This document shows, in pieces, positions 8,851 through 17,099 of a stretch of DNA of 64,000 bases (position 1 is its first letter; each line of letters starts with the position of its first letter). A model generated the notes under the pieces. The model did no database searches. It was not told the DNA's origin and saw nothing but the letters and a program-made list of their open reading frames with translations. The stretch is from Nocardia pneumoniae NBRC 100136 (GTDB taxonomy: Bacteria; Actinomycetota; Actinomycetes; Mycobacteriales; Mycobacteriaceae): positions 186,001-250,000 of the forward strand of contig NZ_BAGF01000084.1 of the NCBI RefSeq assembly GCF_000308755.1, read 5' to 3'. The position numbers and the translations under genes are program-made.

Positions 8851-8906
8851 GGTGAAATCGTCTCGATGCTCGCCGACCCAGGGCGTCGACGGCGGAGAAT
8901 CGGTGG

Positions 8907-9752
8907 ATGGCTGACTTGGCGCTCTCGCCGCAGCGTCGCACGGCGCTGACGAACCTGGTCCAAGACGAATCCACGTTCGCGACCGCGTATCCGCGCGTCG
9001 CGGACTACTGGTCCACCGCGGGCCGGTTGCCCGGCACCGGCGACGACATCGCCGACGCCACCTTCGACCTCCACCTGCTGCACTACATGACCGGCGGCGC
9101 GAGCACCAACCCGTACTGGGACATCGTCGCCGCCGCGGTCTCGCCGGGGCCGCCGGAGCGTGCCGCGCGCCGCGAGGTCAACGGTGGAAACCCGAAAGGC
9201 AGCGCTCGTCTCGCCTATGCCCAAATTCTGCTGCAAGCCGCCTACGCGTATGCCATTCCGTCTCCTGCGACGCTGCGGTGGGTCGCCGACGTCACGGAGG
9301 GCAGGCCGGTCGTGGAGGTCGGGTCGGGTCGCGGCTACTGGGCGCATCAGCTCACCCGGATCGGTGTGCCGACAACCGCTTTCGACTCGCATCCGCCCGA
9401 CCTCGTGACCAATACGGCATTCCCCGCCGCCCCGGGACAGCTGGCGACGTGGCACCCCACCGCGACACCGCCCGCGTCGACGGCGGACCTGGCCGCCGCC
9501 CACGCCGACGACGTCCTGCTCCTGTGCTGGCCGCCCGGCTGGGAAGACCCCATGGCCTCGACCACACTCACCGCCTATCAGGAGGCGGGCGGCCGCACGC
9601 TCGTCTACATCGGCGAGCCACGAGGCGGACGCACCGCCGACACCGCGTTCTTCGACATCCTGGACGCCGACTGGACCCGGCTCGACCAGGACCCCGACTA
9701 CGTCTCCTGGTGGAACCTCGCCGACACCGCCCAGTGCTGGCAGCGGCGATGA
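8907..9752 (+). CDS. SAM-dependent methyltransferase-like protein
   Basis: A 281-residue protein, ATG at 8907. The SAM-binding glycine-rich loop is visible as VVEVGSGRGYWAHQL near residues 134-148, followed by TAFDSHPPD, where the acidic residue that holds the ribose would sit. A second strand, DDVLLLCWPPGWEDPM, matches motif II. The N-terminal 120 residues are helical and have no recognised domain. It converges with the next gene (16-base gap). The substrate is unknown and I do not see a specific partner gene. Confidence 0.6.
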   Translation: MADLALSPQRRTALTNLVQDESTFATAYPRVADYWSTAGRLPGTGDDIADATFDLHLLHYMTGGASTNPYWDIVAAAVSPGPPERAARREVNGGNPKGSARLAYAQILLQAAYAYAIPSPATLRWVADVTEGRPVVEVGSGRGYWAHQLTRIGVPTTAFDSHPPDLVTNTAFPAAPGQLATWHPTATPPASTADLAAAHADDVLLLCWPPGWEDPMASTTLTAYQEAGGRTLVYIGEPRGGRTADTAFFDILDADWTRLDQDPDYVSWWNLADTAQCWQRR

Positions 9753-9768
9753 CCGAACGCGCGGCCGG

Positions 9769-10566
9769 TCAGCTCGCGCGCTGGAATTCCCAGGGGTCGT
9801 GCGCGCTGATCAGCGTGACGTCGTCGGCGTGATCGCGGTGTAGTTCGCGCAGCCGCGCCTGGGTGCCCATCCGCAGGTCGTGGTGGACCTCGGAGGTGGT
9901 CTGCACGATGTCGAGCACCGGGTGCGGCTGCGGGGCCGGATCGAGCTCGCGGTGGTAGTAGTAGGCGTCGCCGCAGTGCAGCAGCCAGCGCTCACCGTCG
10001 CGGACGGCGACGCCGGTATGGCCCGCGGTGTGGCCGCCCAGCGGAATCAGCTGGAAGTCTTCCGGCAAGTCCTTCGGCTGAATCGCATGGAAGCCGAACC
10101 ACTTTCCGGTGGCATCCGACGGGTAGGTCACCCACTGCGGGTCGTGCGCCCAGTGCGCGGGACGGTAGCGGAAACTCGGCGCTTCGGCGCGGGCGGCCTC
10201 CAGTTCAGCGGCCAGCACGTGGACCCGCGCGTGCGGAAAGTCGGGCAGCCCGCCGCAGTGATCCACGTCGAGGTGGGTCAGGATGATGTGCCGCACGTCG
10301 CCGGGGTCGTAGCCGAGACGCCGCACCTGCCGGATGGCGGTCTCGTCCTCGGACAGGACCGGCTGCGCCATCGCGACCCAGTCCGCGCCCAGGGTGCCCG
10401 CCGGGTCGCGGACATCGTCCAGCCCGAGGCCCGTCTCGATCAGGACCAGCCCGTCGGATTCGGTCTCGACCAGCAGGCAGTGGTTGACGGCGTGGGCGGG
10501 CGGGAGTCCGTCGTAGGTGGCCTCGATCTGCCGCACCGATCCGCAATTGAGGTGATGAACTGTCAT
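9769..10566 (-). CDS. Metallo-beta-lactamase-fold hydrolase (lactonase-like), MerR-controlled
   Basis: A 265-residue protein; I start at ATG 10566 (MTVHHLNCGS) although the frame stays open to 10599. The metal site is complete: THLDVDHCGGL (HxHxDH-type variant T-H-L-D-V-D-H), GGHTAGHTG, LLHCGDAYYY and a final ISAHDPWEF. The first histidine of the usual HxHxDH motif is the only one in HLDVDH, as in AHL-lactonase-like and related enzymes. No ribosome-binding site precedes the ATG. The promoter described at 10574-10604 would start transcription about one base upstream, so the mRNA looks leaderless. The substrate (a lactone or thioester) is a guess; the neighbouring MerR regulator suggests induction by a metal or reactive small molecule. 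Confidence 0.8.
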   Translation of the reverse strand: MTVHHLNCGSVRQIEATYDGLPPAHAVNHCLLVETESDGLVLIETGLGLDDVRDPAGTLGADWVAMAQPVLSEDETAIRQVRRLGYDPGDVRHIILTHLDVDHCGGLPDFPHARVHVLAAELEAARAEAPSFRYRPAHWAHDPQWVTYPSDATGKWFGFHAIQPKDLPEDFQLIPLGGHTAGHTGVAVRDGERWLLHCGDAYYYHRELDPAPQPHPVLDIVQTTSEVHHDLRMGTQARLRELHRDHADDVTLISAHDPWEFQRAS

Positions 10567-10573
10567 GCGAGCT

Positions 10574-10604
10574 AGTCTGTGACTTGAAGCGCGGTTCAAG
10601 TCAA
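10574..10604 (-). promoter_or_regulatory. MerR-type operator within a 19-bp-spaced promoter
   Basis: TGACTTGAA (10580-10588) and TTCAAGTCA (10595-10603) form a perfect 9-bp inverted repeat with a 6-base spacer. On the minus strand it sits inside a promoter: -35 TTGACT (10604-10599), 19-base spacer, -10 CAGACT (10579-10574). MerR-family activators act on promoters with this overlong 19-20 bp spacer. Transcription should begin next to the ATG at 10566. The right arm also touches the AAGGAG ribosome-binding site of the divergent merR gene, so the regulator could limit its own synthesis. Confidence 0.7.
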
Positions 10605-10613
10605 GGAGTCAGG

Positions 10614-11000
10614 ATGACCGATCTGCTCGATATCGCCGAAGTAGCCGACCACACCGGCCTCGCCCCCTCCGCCCTGCGCTTCTACGAGAAACGCGGACTG
10701 ATCGCCGCGACCGGCCGCAACGGCCTGCGCCGCGCCTACCACCCCGATATCCTCGGCCGCTTGGCCCTGATCACCTGCGCCCGCGGCGCCGGTTTCACCC
10801 TCGCCGAAATCGCCCGCTTCCTCCGCGCCTCCCCCACCGACGCCGAACTCCGCACCCGCATGGCCGAGAAGGCGAACCAACTCGACGAAGACATCGCCCG
10901 CCTCATCCGCATGCGCGACAGCCTCCGCCACGCCTCTACCTGCACCCACGACCCCCTGGTCGAATGCCCCGACTTCAAGTCGACCTTCGAACCGGCGTGA
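10614..11000 (+). CDS. MerR family transcriptional regulator with a CueR-like Cys loop
   Basis: A 128-residue protein, ATG 10614, with AAGGAG five bases upstream. Residues 1-70 are the MerR winged helix-turn-helix (LDIAEVADHTGLAPSALRFYEKRGLI). A long dimerisation helix follows (about 75-108). The end carries C-THDPLVE-C, a C-X7-C spacing identical to the metal loop of CueR, after an MRDSL segment that also aligns with CueR. The residue aligned with the CueR selectivity serine appears not to be Cys, so divalent ZntR-type sensing is less likely. It is divergent from the metallo-beta-lactamase-fold gene, and the perfect dyad between them is the expected operator. The inducer is unknown. Confidence 0.85.
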   Translation: MTDLLDIAEVADHTGLAPSALRFYEKRGLIAATGRNGLRRAYHPDILGRLALITCARGAGFTLAEIARFLRASPTDAELRTRMAEKANQLDEDIARLIRMRDSLRHASTCTHDPLVECPDFKSTFEPA

Positions 11001-11058
11001 TACTCCACCGGCCCGGTTCGCTCCTGTACTGCCGCGACCGCAGCAGGGGTGCGAACGC

Positions 11059-11913
11059 TTATGCGTCACAGTGGTCAGGGGCCGCTTTGATGAACCAGTT
11101 GATGATTTCCTCGCCCGCGAGGATGCCTTCGGCGCGGGTGACGGTGAGGTTGGGGTGGGTCCAGTTGAGTTGTTCCAGTTCGCCGTGGCGGGGGCGGATG
11201 GCGGAGTCGGCGGCGCGGAGCATTTCGGCGTCGAGGGCGCCGTCGCCCGCGGCCAGGGTCCTCGCGTCATCGGCGAGTTCGCCGCTTTCCCAGAGGCGTT
11301 TGCGGACTTCGTCGACCGCGCGGCTCTTGCAGACGGCGAGCGGCATGGTGTAGATCTTGCGGCCCTGCTGGGACGCCGACCAGCCACGGGGACGGCACCA
11401 GGCGTCCCATTCGGCGAGGAATTCTTCGGGCACGGCCTTCGGTTTCACCACCAGATAGCAGAACAGGTGGTCGGCCACCCGGAATTTGGTCACCCATGAA
11501 TCATCGATGCGGGCGTGCAGTTCCCTGGTCACCTCCGACAGGGTGGCGCCGCCCGCGCGCACCTTGGCGTCGATGTCGATGCGCCAGCTCAGGTCGGGCA
11601 CACCGTCGACCAGAATGTTCCCCCCATTGCTGGTGATCGCGTATCGCCACGGCGCCCCGGGTAGTCGGATGCGCCCGAACTGCTTGATGGTGCGGGTGGT
11701 GGTGGGAATGACGGCGGCGGGTTGGGTGAGGGACTGCATCCGCAGCGCCGCGGTTGTGGTCATGAACGACAGCGGAGCGCCTTCCAGATGCTCCACACAG
11801 ACCGTGGCCACGTCGGCTGTGGTGCTGAAGGCGTTACGCGAGTAGATCATCGTCCGGTCCAGGTCGGTCGCGATCAGCGCACGTCTTCGCTGCGCTCTCC
11901 GAGATAGGTTCAC
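11059..11913 (-). CDS. HAD-family phosphatase of the Ter biosynthetic module
   Basis: A 284-residue protein. I place the start at GTG 11911-11913, whose G is the last base of the upstream TAG stop, so the genes overlap by one base; the longer frame to 12051 lies inside the StiP gene. HAD motifs: DLDRT (motif I, nucleophile Asp) at residues 16-20, TSNGG in the substrate-cap region, a Lys/Arg-rich helix, and AAGDGALDAEM (motif IV). A large cap between motifs points to the Cof/sucrose-phosphatase subclass. In Ter loci this enzyme is proposed to dephosphorylate the nucleotide-like product of the two phosphoribosyltransferases encoded upstream. It is the last gene of the operon. Confidence 0.85.
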   Translation of the reverse strand: MNLSRRAQRRRALIATDLDRTMIYSRNAFSTTADVATVCVEHLEGAPLSFMTTTAALRMQSLTQPAAVIPTTTRTIKQFGRIRLPGAPWRYAITSNGGNILVDGVPDLSWRIDIDAKVRAGGATLSEVTRELHARIDDSWVTKFRVADHLFCYLVVKPKAVPEEFLAEWDAWCRPRGWSASQQGRKIYTMPLAVCKSRAVDEVRKRLWESGELADDARTLAAGDGALDAEMLRAADSAIRPRHGELEQLNWTHPNLTVTRAEGILAGEEIINWFIKAAPDHCDA

Positions 11914-13049
11914 TACTGCACGTCCTTGATCAGTCCCATACACGAATATGCCAGGTCGTCGACGACTTCCACGGGAACCCCGCGTGCGGCGGCGAGCAAC
12001 CGGATATGCGCGTGCTCTGGCGCGTCCGCCTCGCGGACCAGCACCCGCCACGGGACGCGCCGCAACAGCACCCGGGTGGTCTCGCCGACGCCGGGCTTCA
12101 CGAAGTTGACGCTGCCGATGCCGTACCGCTCCCTGACCTTCTCCACCGACGCCCAGCCGGTCCAGGTGGGCGTGCGGTCGCTCGCGCGGATCGCGGCCAC
12201 CTCGGCCGCCACCCGATCGCGGACCGCGTCGAAGGCGCCGCTCACGGTGTCCAGCAGCCGTCCGGACACATCGTCACCGGCCAGCTCCCGGTAGAACTTG
12301 GCGCCGTGGAAATCGCCAGGGCCGATCAGCGTGTCGTTCAGCACGGTGCGCGAGATCAGACCGGACACCGTCGAATTCAGGCAGGCCGAGGCGATCAGGA
12401 AGTCGTCGCGGGTGCCGTAGGTGCGCACGCAGTGCCCCGGATCGGCCAGCACCGCCAGCTCGTCGTTGAACCGTGCACCCCCGGCCGCACGGTAGGCGTC
12501 CAGCGCCTCGGTCAGCTCGCGGGTGATCGCCCCCTTGCCGGTCCATCCGTCCACGAACACGACGGAGTCCGGGTCGTGGTGCTCGGCCAGGTAGTCCAGC
12601 GCCACCGCATCGATGCCGCGATCCCGCACGATGGACACCGCGTAGTGCGGCGCCGCGAGGGTCGGCCGCCGCGCACGCAGCCAGCGGCGCATCAGGATGC
12701 CGACCGGCGTGCCCGCCCGGGCCAGCGACACCAGCACGATATCCTCGCCGCGTTCGGCGACGACCAGTTCCGACACGGTCGCGACGGCGAGCGCCAGCCG
12801 CTCGGCGCTGGCCGTGAGCACTTCGTCGAACAGCGCCCGGTATCGCGCGTCCGGTTGGTATTCGATCGGCAGCGATTCCGCGTAATGCGCCCGCCCGGCT
12901 TGGATCTTCCGTTCCCGCTCGGCGACGTCGCGCTCCAGATCGACGTCGGACAGGTCCTTGAGCAACCAGGAAACCTCGTCCGCCGCGTAGGAGCCGAACT
13001 CCGGACCGTGCAGCGGAAAGGGCAACGCAGCCACCCTCGTGCTCGTCAT
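11913..13049 (-). CDS. StiP-family phosphoribosyltransferase-like protein with C-terminal PELOTA domain
   Basis: A 378-residue protein with an ATG that overlaps the previous stop (ATGA, 13046-13049). Residues 60-280 match the Ter-associated PRTase_1/StiP family: VLVSLARAGTPVGILMRRWL, HYAVSIVRDRGID and a PRPP-loop-like VVFVDGWTGKGAITREL near 165-181. Cys residues at CVRTYG and ACLNSTVSGL fit the alternative protease annotation of this family. Residues 290-378 match the PELOTA RNA-binding domain that is fused to it elsewhere (VNFVKPGVGETTRVLLRR, AHIRLLAAARGVPVEVVDDLAYSCMG). Family studies disagree on whether it is a transferase or a cysteine protease; the PRPP-like loop and operon context favour the former. 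Confidence 0.85.
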   Translation of the reverse strand: MTSTRVAALPFPLHGPEFGSYAADEVSWLLKDLSDVDLERDVAERERKIQAGRAHYAESLPIEYQPDARYRALFDEVLTASAERLALAVATVSELVVAERGEDIVLVSLARAGTPVGILMRRWLRARRPTLAAPHYAVSIVRDRGIDAVALDYLAEHHDPDSVVFVDGWTGKGAITRELTEALDAYRAAGGARFNDELAVLADPGHCVRTYGTRDDFLIASACLNSTVSGLISRTVLNDTLIGPGDFHGAKFYRELAGDDVSGRLLDTVSGAFDAVRDRVAAEVAAIRASDRTPTWTGWASVEKVRERYGIGSVNFVKPGVGETTRVLLRRVPWRVLVREADAPEHAHIRLLAAARGVPVEVVDDLAYSCMGLIKDVQ

Positions 13050-14515
13050 AGCCGACTCGCCTTCGGTGACTCGGCGCGTTCCGCGTGGAGTAGCCGCGGG
13101 TCGGCTTCCCGCAGCACCGCGAGCAGCACGTCGGCGCCGGAAGCGGTCAGCACATCGATCAACCCGCCGTCGGCCCGCAGCTGTGCGGTGTCGGCGGGCG
13201 AGTCGACCACGACGACGAGCACCGGATCGGACGCGGGAGCGTCGCCTTCCGCGCCGCTGTCGACGCCGTCATCGGTGATCGTGACGTCCTCGCCGCGCCC
13301 CGAAGCCGCGCTCGCGACCAGTTCTCCGAGCCCGGCCATATCCGCCTCGAAAAGGTCCAGCGAATCACCGGGCCAGTGCGCGTTGTACAGGTAGCGCGGC
13401 GCGGTGTCTCCCGGTTCCGGCGCGACGAACCGGAACCCGCGTCGCAAGGGATATCCCGGTTCGTCCAGCACATACGCGGGCGATCGCGTGGTGGTTTGGA
13501 AGCGCGTGGGCCTACCGGCTTCGGCGAGCAGCGCCGCCAGCCGCAGCGGGAGATACATCAGCTCCTCGTGACCGAGCACGATCGCGGGCCGACCAGCGAA
13601 ATCAGTGTCGAGCCGCGCGGTCAGCACCTCGGCCGCGGTCAGGAGCGCCTCTTCGAACGCTTCGGTTTCCGAGGCGAGTATCCCGTGCCTGCCGCCCTCC
13701 GGCACCGAAGCAGGCCAGGGCAGTTCCATCCGCCGGAACGAGCCGGGACGACCGGCGGTCGGGTTGAGCCGGGGCTCGGGGAGGGCGCCGACCGCGTCGA
13801 CCAGTCCGTCCGGCAGCGTCGCGCGGCCGGTGGCGAGACAGACCGTGTCGATGCGCGCACCGAGTTCTGCCGCGGCCGCGTCGAATTCGGCGCGGTCGGC
13901 CCCGCCGCGCAGGTCGACCAGCGACGCCAGCACGTAGTGCGCCCGCGGCGAGAAGGCGTGCAGCGCGCGCACCGCGTCGATCGCCGTTGCTCCGGTGGAG
14001 ATTTCGTCGTCGACCAGCACCAGCGGCAGGTCGTTGACGAAGATGTCGGCGGGCGCCGGTTGCAGCAGATGCGAGGTCGCGTGCGAATGTCCCTCCTCGA
14101 ACCCGGCGAGCGTCCGCGCGTGCGGCACCTCGCGCCGGGTCGAGTGGAGATAGCAGCTCGCGCCGATCCGCGCCGCCACGCAGTGGCCGAGTCCGGTCGC
14201 GGTCTCGGCGAACCCGAGTACCACCGCTTCGCGCTCGCCGAGCACCTCGCGCACCAGATCACCCAGGCGGTCACCCGCCCCGAGCACCACCCGAGGATCG
14301 GTCGGGAGATGCTTGCCGAGCACGGTGGACACCAGCAGGTGCGCCCGGCGCGGATTGTTGTGGCGGACCCCCGGCTGGATCAGCGCGGTGATCGGCAGCC
14401 GGACCGAGCGGAGGCGGTCCGCGTCACGCTCGGCATCGTGATGCAGTTCGATACCGAGAAACCTTGTCGCCCAGGGTATTTCGTTGTGTCCGAACTCGAT
14501 AGCCGTCTGGCTCAT
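13046..14515 (-). CDS. Phosphoribosyltransferase (PRTase_2/TRSP type) of the Ter module
   Basis: A 489-residue protein starting at ATG 14515, which overlaps the stop of the upstream lyase gene (ATGA). The PRPP-binding loop is clear: LVLVDDEISTGATAIDAV near residues 185-202, preceded by the flexible-loop region HSTRREVP. The C-terminal half (about 300-489) matches the TRSP extension found only in this family: LGHEELMYLPLRLAALL, FQTTTRSPAYVLDEPGYPLRRG, and APRYLYNAHWPGD. It contributes a second phosphoribosyl transfer step to the Ter-linked pathway. An extension of the frame to 14932 is an artefact of overlap with the lyase gene. Its own stop overlaps the StiP start, so the whole set is translationally coupled. 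Confidence 0.88.
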   Translation of the reverse strand: MSQTAIEFGHNEIPWATRFLGIELHHDAERDADRLRSVRLPITALIQPGVRHNNPRRAHLLVSTVLGKHLPTDPRVVLGAGDRLGDLVREVLGEREAVVLGFAETATGLGHCVAARIGASCYLHSTRREVPHARTLAGFEEGHSHATSHLLQPAPADIFVNDLPLVLVDDEISTGATAIDAVRALHAFSPRAHYVLASLVDLRGGADRAEFDAAAAELGARIDTVCLATGRATLPDGLVDAVGALPEPRLNPTAGRPGSFRRMELPWPASVPEGGRHGILASETEAFEEALLTAAEVLTARLDTDFAGRPAIVLGHEELMYLPLRLAALLAEAGRPTRFQTTTRSPAYVLDEPGYPLRRGFRFVAPEPGDTAPRYLYNAHWPGDSLDLFEADMAGLGELVASAASGRGEDVTITDDGVDSGAEGDAPASDPVLVVVVDSPADTAQLRADGGLIDVLTASGADVLLAVLREADPRLLHAERAESPKASRL

Positions 14516-15726
14516 ACGGTGACCAACGCCGTCAATAGATCCACGAACGACACTCCCTTGTTCGCGACGCCGAACACCCTGGCGCGCAACAGCGTCTGCC
14601 GCGCCCAACTGCGATGCGGCCGCATCTCGTTCATCTTGTTCCGGTAGCCCGAGGCGGCTACGCCACCGACATCGGCACGCAGAATGTCCAGCGCGTCCGA
14701 GTACTCCTCGTGCGTGACCACCGACAACGCGTGCACCGCGGCCACATGCGACGGATGGATCACCGTCTTGCCCTGAATGCCGTTGGCGCGGTCCAACGTG
14801 ATCTCCCGCAGAAGTCCGTCCAGATCCCGGCTGACCAGGTACTGCCGGAACGGCACGGCATCGGACTCCTCGAACGGCGCGGTGCGCAGCAGCGGCCGGA
14901 ACATCCGCTCGTGGTCGGCGAAGTACTCCCACACCGGCCCGGTGATCACGAAACCCGTTCCGTCCGCGCGCCCCAGATAGTTCACGATGTCGGCGATGAC
15001 GTCGGCGACCACCCGCACGTCGTAGATGGTCAGGTCACGATCGCGCCGGATGCCGAAGGTCGAGCACATGTCCGTCGCGCCGACCCGCACCGCCAGCACC
15101 CGGTCCCGATGCGCGGCCAGCAGCGCCGCGATCTGCGTGAGCTCGTAGTCGCGGGTCTCCCGGTGCACCAGGCACGGCGACTCCAGCACCGGCATCCCGT
15201 ACAGCGGCCGGTCCACCCGCTGGGCGGCCACGTTCAGTGCGTTGAGGTACTTCGGTCCGGAAACGCTGTCGAACTTCGGGAACACGAACCCGGTCAGCGT
15301 CCGCGCCCCAGGGCCGAGCTGCTCGACGATCTCGGTGATCGTGTCCGCGTCCCGCACCCGCACGAACAGCAGCGGGTTGGCGTCGTGGCTGGCCGCCAGC
15401 AGATCGAGCGCGGCGACGGTCTGCTGTTTGGCGTACTCCACCTCGTCGTCGGCGACCGCGTCCTCGAGATCGATCACCATCGAACAAACCCCGCGCTCGG
15501 CCCGCTTACTGATCGTCAGCGCGAGATCGGGCCTGGTCGCGGGCGCGTACAGCGTCGCACCGAGCCCGAACGCGAGTAATTCCCGGTCCGTGCGGTCGCT
15601 GGCGAACGGTTCGGGCTGCCGGTGAAAAAGACGCCTCGCCTCTGGGCCGTGCAACTGCCGGAAGTGGCGCAGCGGCATTCGCTTCCGCAGGGAAACCTCC
15701 TGCTGGACGGCGATGCCTGCGGTCAT
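14512..15726 (-). CDS. HpcH/HpaI-CitE-like C-C bond lyase of the Ter module
   Basis: A 404-residue protein, ATG at 15726. It has the TIM-barrel citrate-lyase-beta pattern: LYAPATRPDLALTISKRAERG, CSMVIDLEDAVADDEVEYAK (acidic residues that bind the divalent metal, near 84-95), LFVRVRDADTI, GFVFPKFDSVSGP, RVGATDMCSTFGIRRDRDLTIYD and GIQGKTVIHPSHV. It is longer than ordinary CitE by about 100 residues, as expected for the C-C_Bond_Lyase family restricted to tellurium-resistance-type operons. It probably makes or cleaves a carboxylated intermediate for the downstream phosphoribosyltransferases. It sits 13 bases after the helical-protein gene and overlaps the next gene by four bases. Confidence 0.85.
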   Translation of the reverse strand: MTAGIAVQQEVSLRKRMPLRHFRQLHGPEARRLFHRQPEPFASDRTDRELLAFGLGATLYAPATRPDLALTISKRAERGVCSMVIDLEDAVADDEVEYAKQQTVAALDLLAASHDANPLLFVRVRDADTITEIVEQLGPGARTLTGFVFPKFDSVSGPKYLNALNVAAQRVDRPLYGMPVLESPCLVHRETRDYELTQIAALLAAHRDRVLAVRVGATDMCSTFGIRRDRDLTIYDVRVVADVIADIVNYLGRADGTGFVITGPVWEYFADHERMFRPLLRTAPFEESDAVPFRQYLVSRDLDGLLREITLDRANGIQGKTVIHPSHVAAVHALSVVTHEEYSDALDILRADVGGVAASGYRNKMNEMRPHRSWARQTLLRARVFGVANKGVSFVDLLTALVTV

Positions 15727-15739
15727 CGTTGCCCCATCC

Positions 15740-16954
15740 TCATTCTCGTCGTGGTCCTGCTTGTTTTCTCATTCGATCCACTATCCCGGCTATGAATTCG
15801 GTGACGGCATCCAATTCCGCCACATAGGCCAAGTAGTCGGGGTGACGCCCCGCCAGTGTGTCGCTGATTCGGTCGATCCGTGCCGCCTGCGCGTCGAGCG
15901 CCGATCCCCATTCGGCGACGAGCCCGCGGCTCACCGCGAGCATCTGCGCATCCCGCAGCCGGAATCGTACGGCCTTGGCGTGTTCTTGCGGGTCGGCCCG
16001 TATCGCGCGCAGCAAGGTGAGCCGCTTGGTGACGGCATCGATCTGCTGCTCGGCCTCGGCGAGGAACCCGCGCGCGGATGTGGTCAGTTCAAGTGCAAAC
16101 TCCGGGTTGTTTTCCGCCGCTGCCGCACGCGCTCTGCCCAGAGCCGCGTCTGCGGCCTCGATGGCTCGCCGACTTTCCCGCTCATTGTCAGCCAGATCCG
16201 CCGAACTCGCAGCGTTGAACTCGCGCAGCAGCGCCGAGTACGCTGGCGCGACCCCTTCGGCCCTGGTCCGGACGGCGGCCAGGCGAGTGGTCACCGAGGT
16301 GATCGCGGTCCGCGCCGCGGCGGCCCGAGATGGCGCCTGCGCCAACGCTTCCGCCAACTCCTTGGTGGCGCTCTCCAGCCGGTTCGCGGCCTCGCGCAGG
16401 GAGCCGGGCGCGTCGGATCCGATGGCTTCCAGTGTGACCAGCGCCTCATCCACCGCGGCCGCGCGTTCCCGCACCGAGGGATAGTTCGTGAACTCGGATT
16501 CGGCGGCCCGCCCGCGCACGCCCGCCGCGGCGAGCTTCACCTGCCGCACCAGCCGCGGCACCGCGGCGAGCACGGCGACCGCCTCGTCGAGCCCGCGCCG
16601 GTTGCCGTGATAGAACTCGTCGACGGCACGGGCCGCGTCGGTCAACTGCCGCACCGCGGCATCGACCCGCTGCTGCCCCTGCGGTATCGGCGCGCCGCCG
16701 CGCTGCGCGCCGTCCAACTCCTCACTCAGCGCCAGGTAGATTTCGACCGCGCCATAGCACCTGTCGCGCACCGGTTCCCACCGTGCGCCCATCGCCCGCT
16801 CCGGGAAAATCCGCTCGGCGGCGTGCACCGCCGCGTCGGCCGCGCTCTGCCGCCGATCCATATCGAGAAACGCCGAGGCCAGCGCCGTGCGGGCATGCTC
16901 GATCCATTCGTCGTTCCCCGACGACCGGAACCAGCCACGCCTTCGGTCTGCCAC
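15740..16954 (-). CDS. Helical/coiled-coil protein at the head of the Ter biosynthetic operon
   Basis: A 404-residue, almost entirely alpha-helical protein with high Ala/Arg/Glu content and heptad patterns, for example in 170-225 and 255-330. No catalytic motif, signal peptide or membrane segment is visible. It is the first gene of a five-gene minus-strand operon, so its expression is tied to the lyase, phosphoribosyltransferases and phosphatase. The divergent canonical TerD gene starts 145 bases away, so both probably share one control region. It could be a scaffold or a distant relative of the TelA-type helical proteins of these loci, but I see no diagnostic motif for that and do not name it. 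Confidence 0.65.
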   Translation of the reverse strand: MADRRRGWFRSSGNDEWIEHARTALASAFLDMDRRQSAADAAVHAAERIFPERAMGARWEPVRDRCYGAVEIYLALSEELDGAQRGGAPIPQGQQRVDAAVRQLTDAARAVDEFYHGNRRGLDEAVAVLAAVPRLVRQVKLAAAGVRGRAAESEFTNYPSVRERAAAVDEALVTLEAIGSDAPGSLREAANRLESATKELAEALAQAPSRAAAARTAITSVTTRLAAVRTRAEGVAPAYSALLREFNAASSADLADNERESRRAIEAADAALGRARAAAAENNPEFALELTTSARGFLAEAEQQIDAVTKRLTLLRAIRADPQEHAKAVRFRLRDAQMLAVSRGLVAEWGSALDAQAARIDRISDTLAGRHPDYLAYVAELDAVTEFIAGIVDRMRKQAGPRRE

Positions 16955-17099
16955 GCCCCGATGGTAGGAGATCTTCCTGTTCGCCGAGGGTTACGCGGGT
17001 TCCTACGAAAGTTCGCCGAAACCTACTACTGTCGTATGGCGTCCCCGGCGATTCGGACATGCTGGGAACCAATGACGGACTATTGAAAGGGAATCCCGC

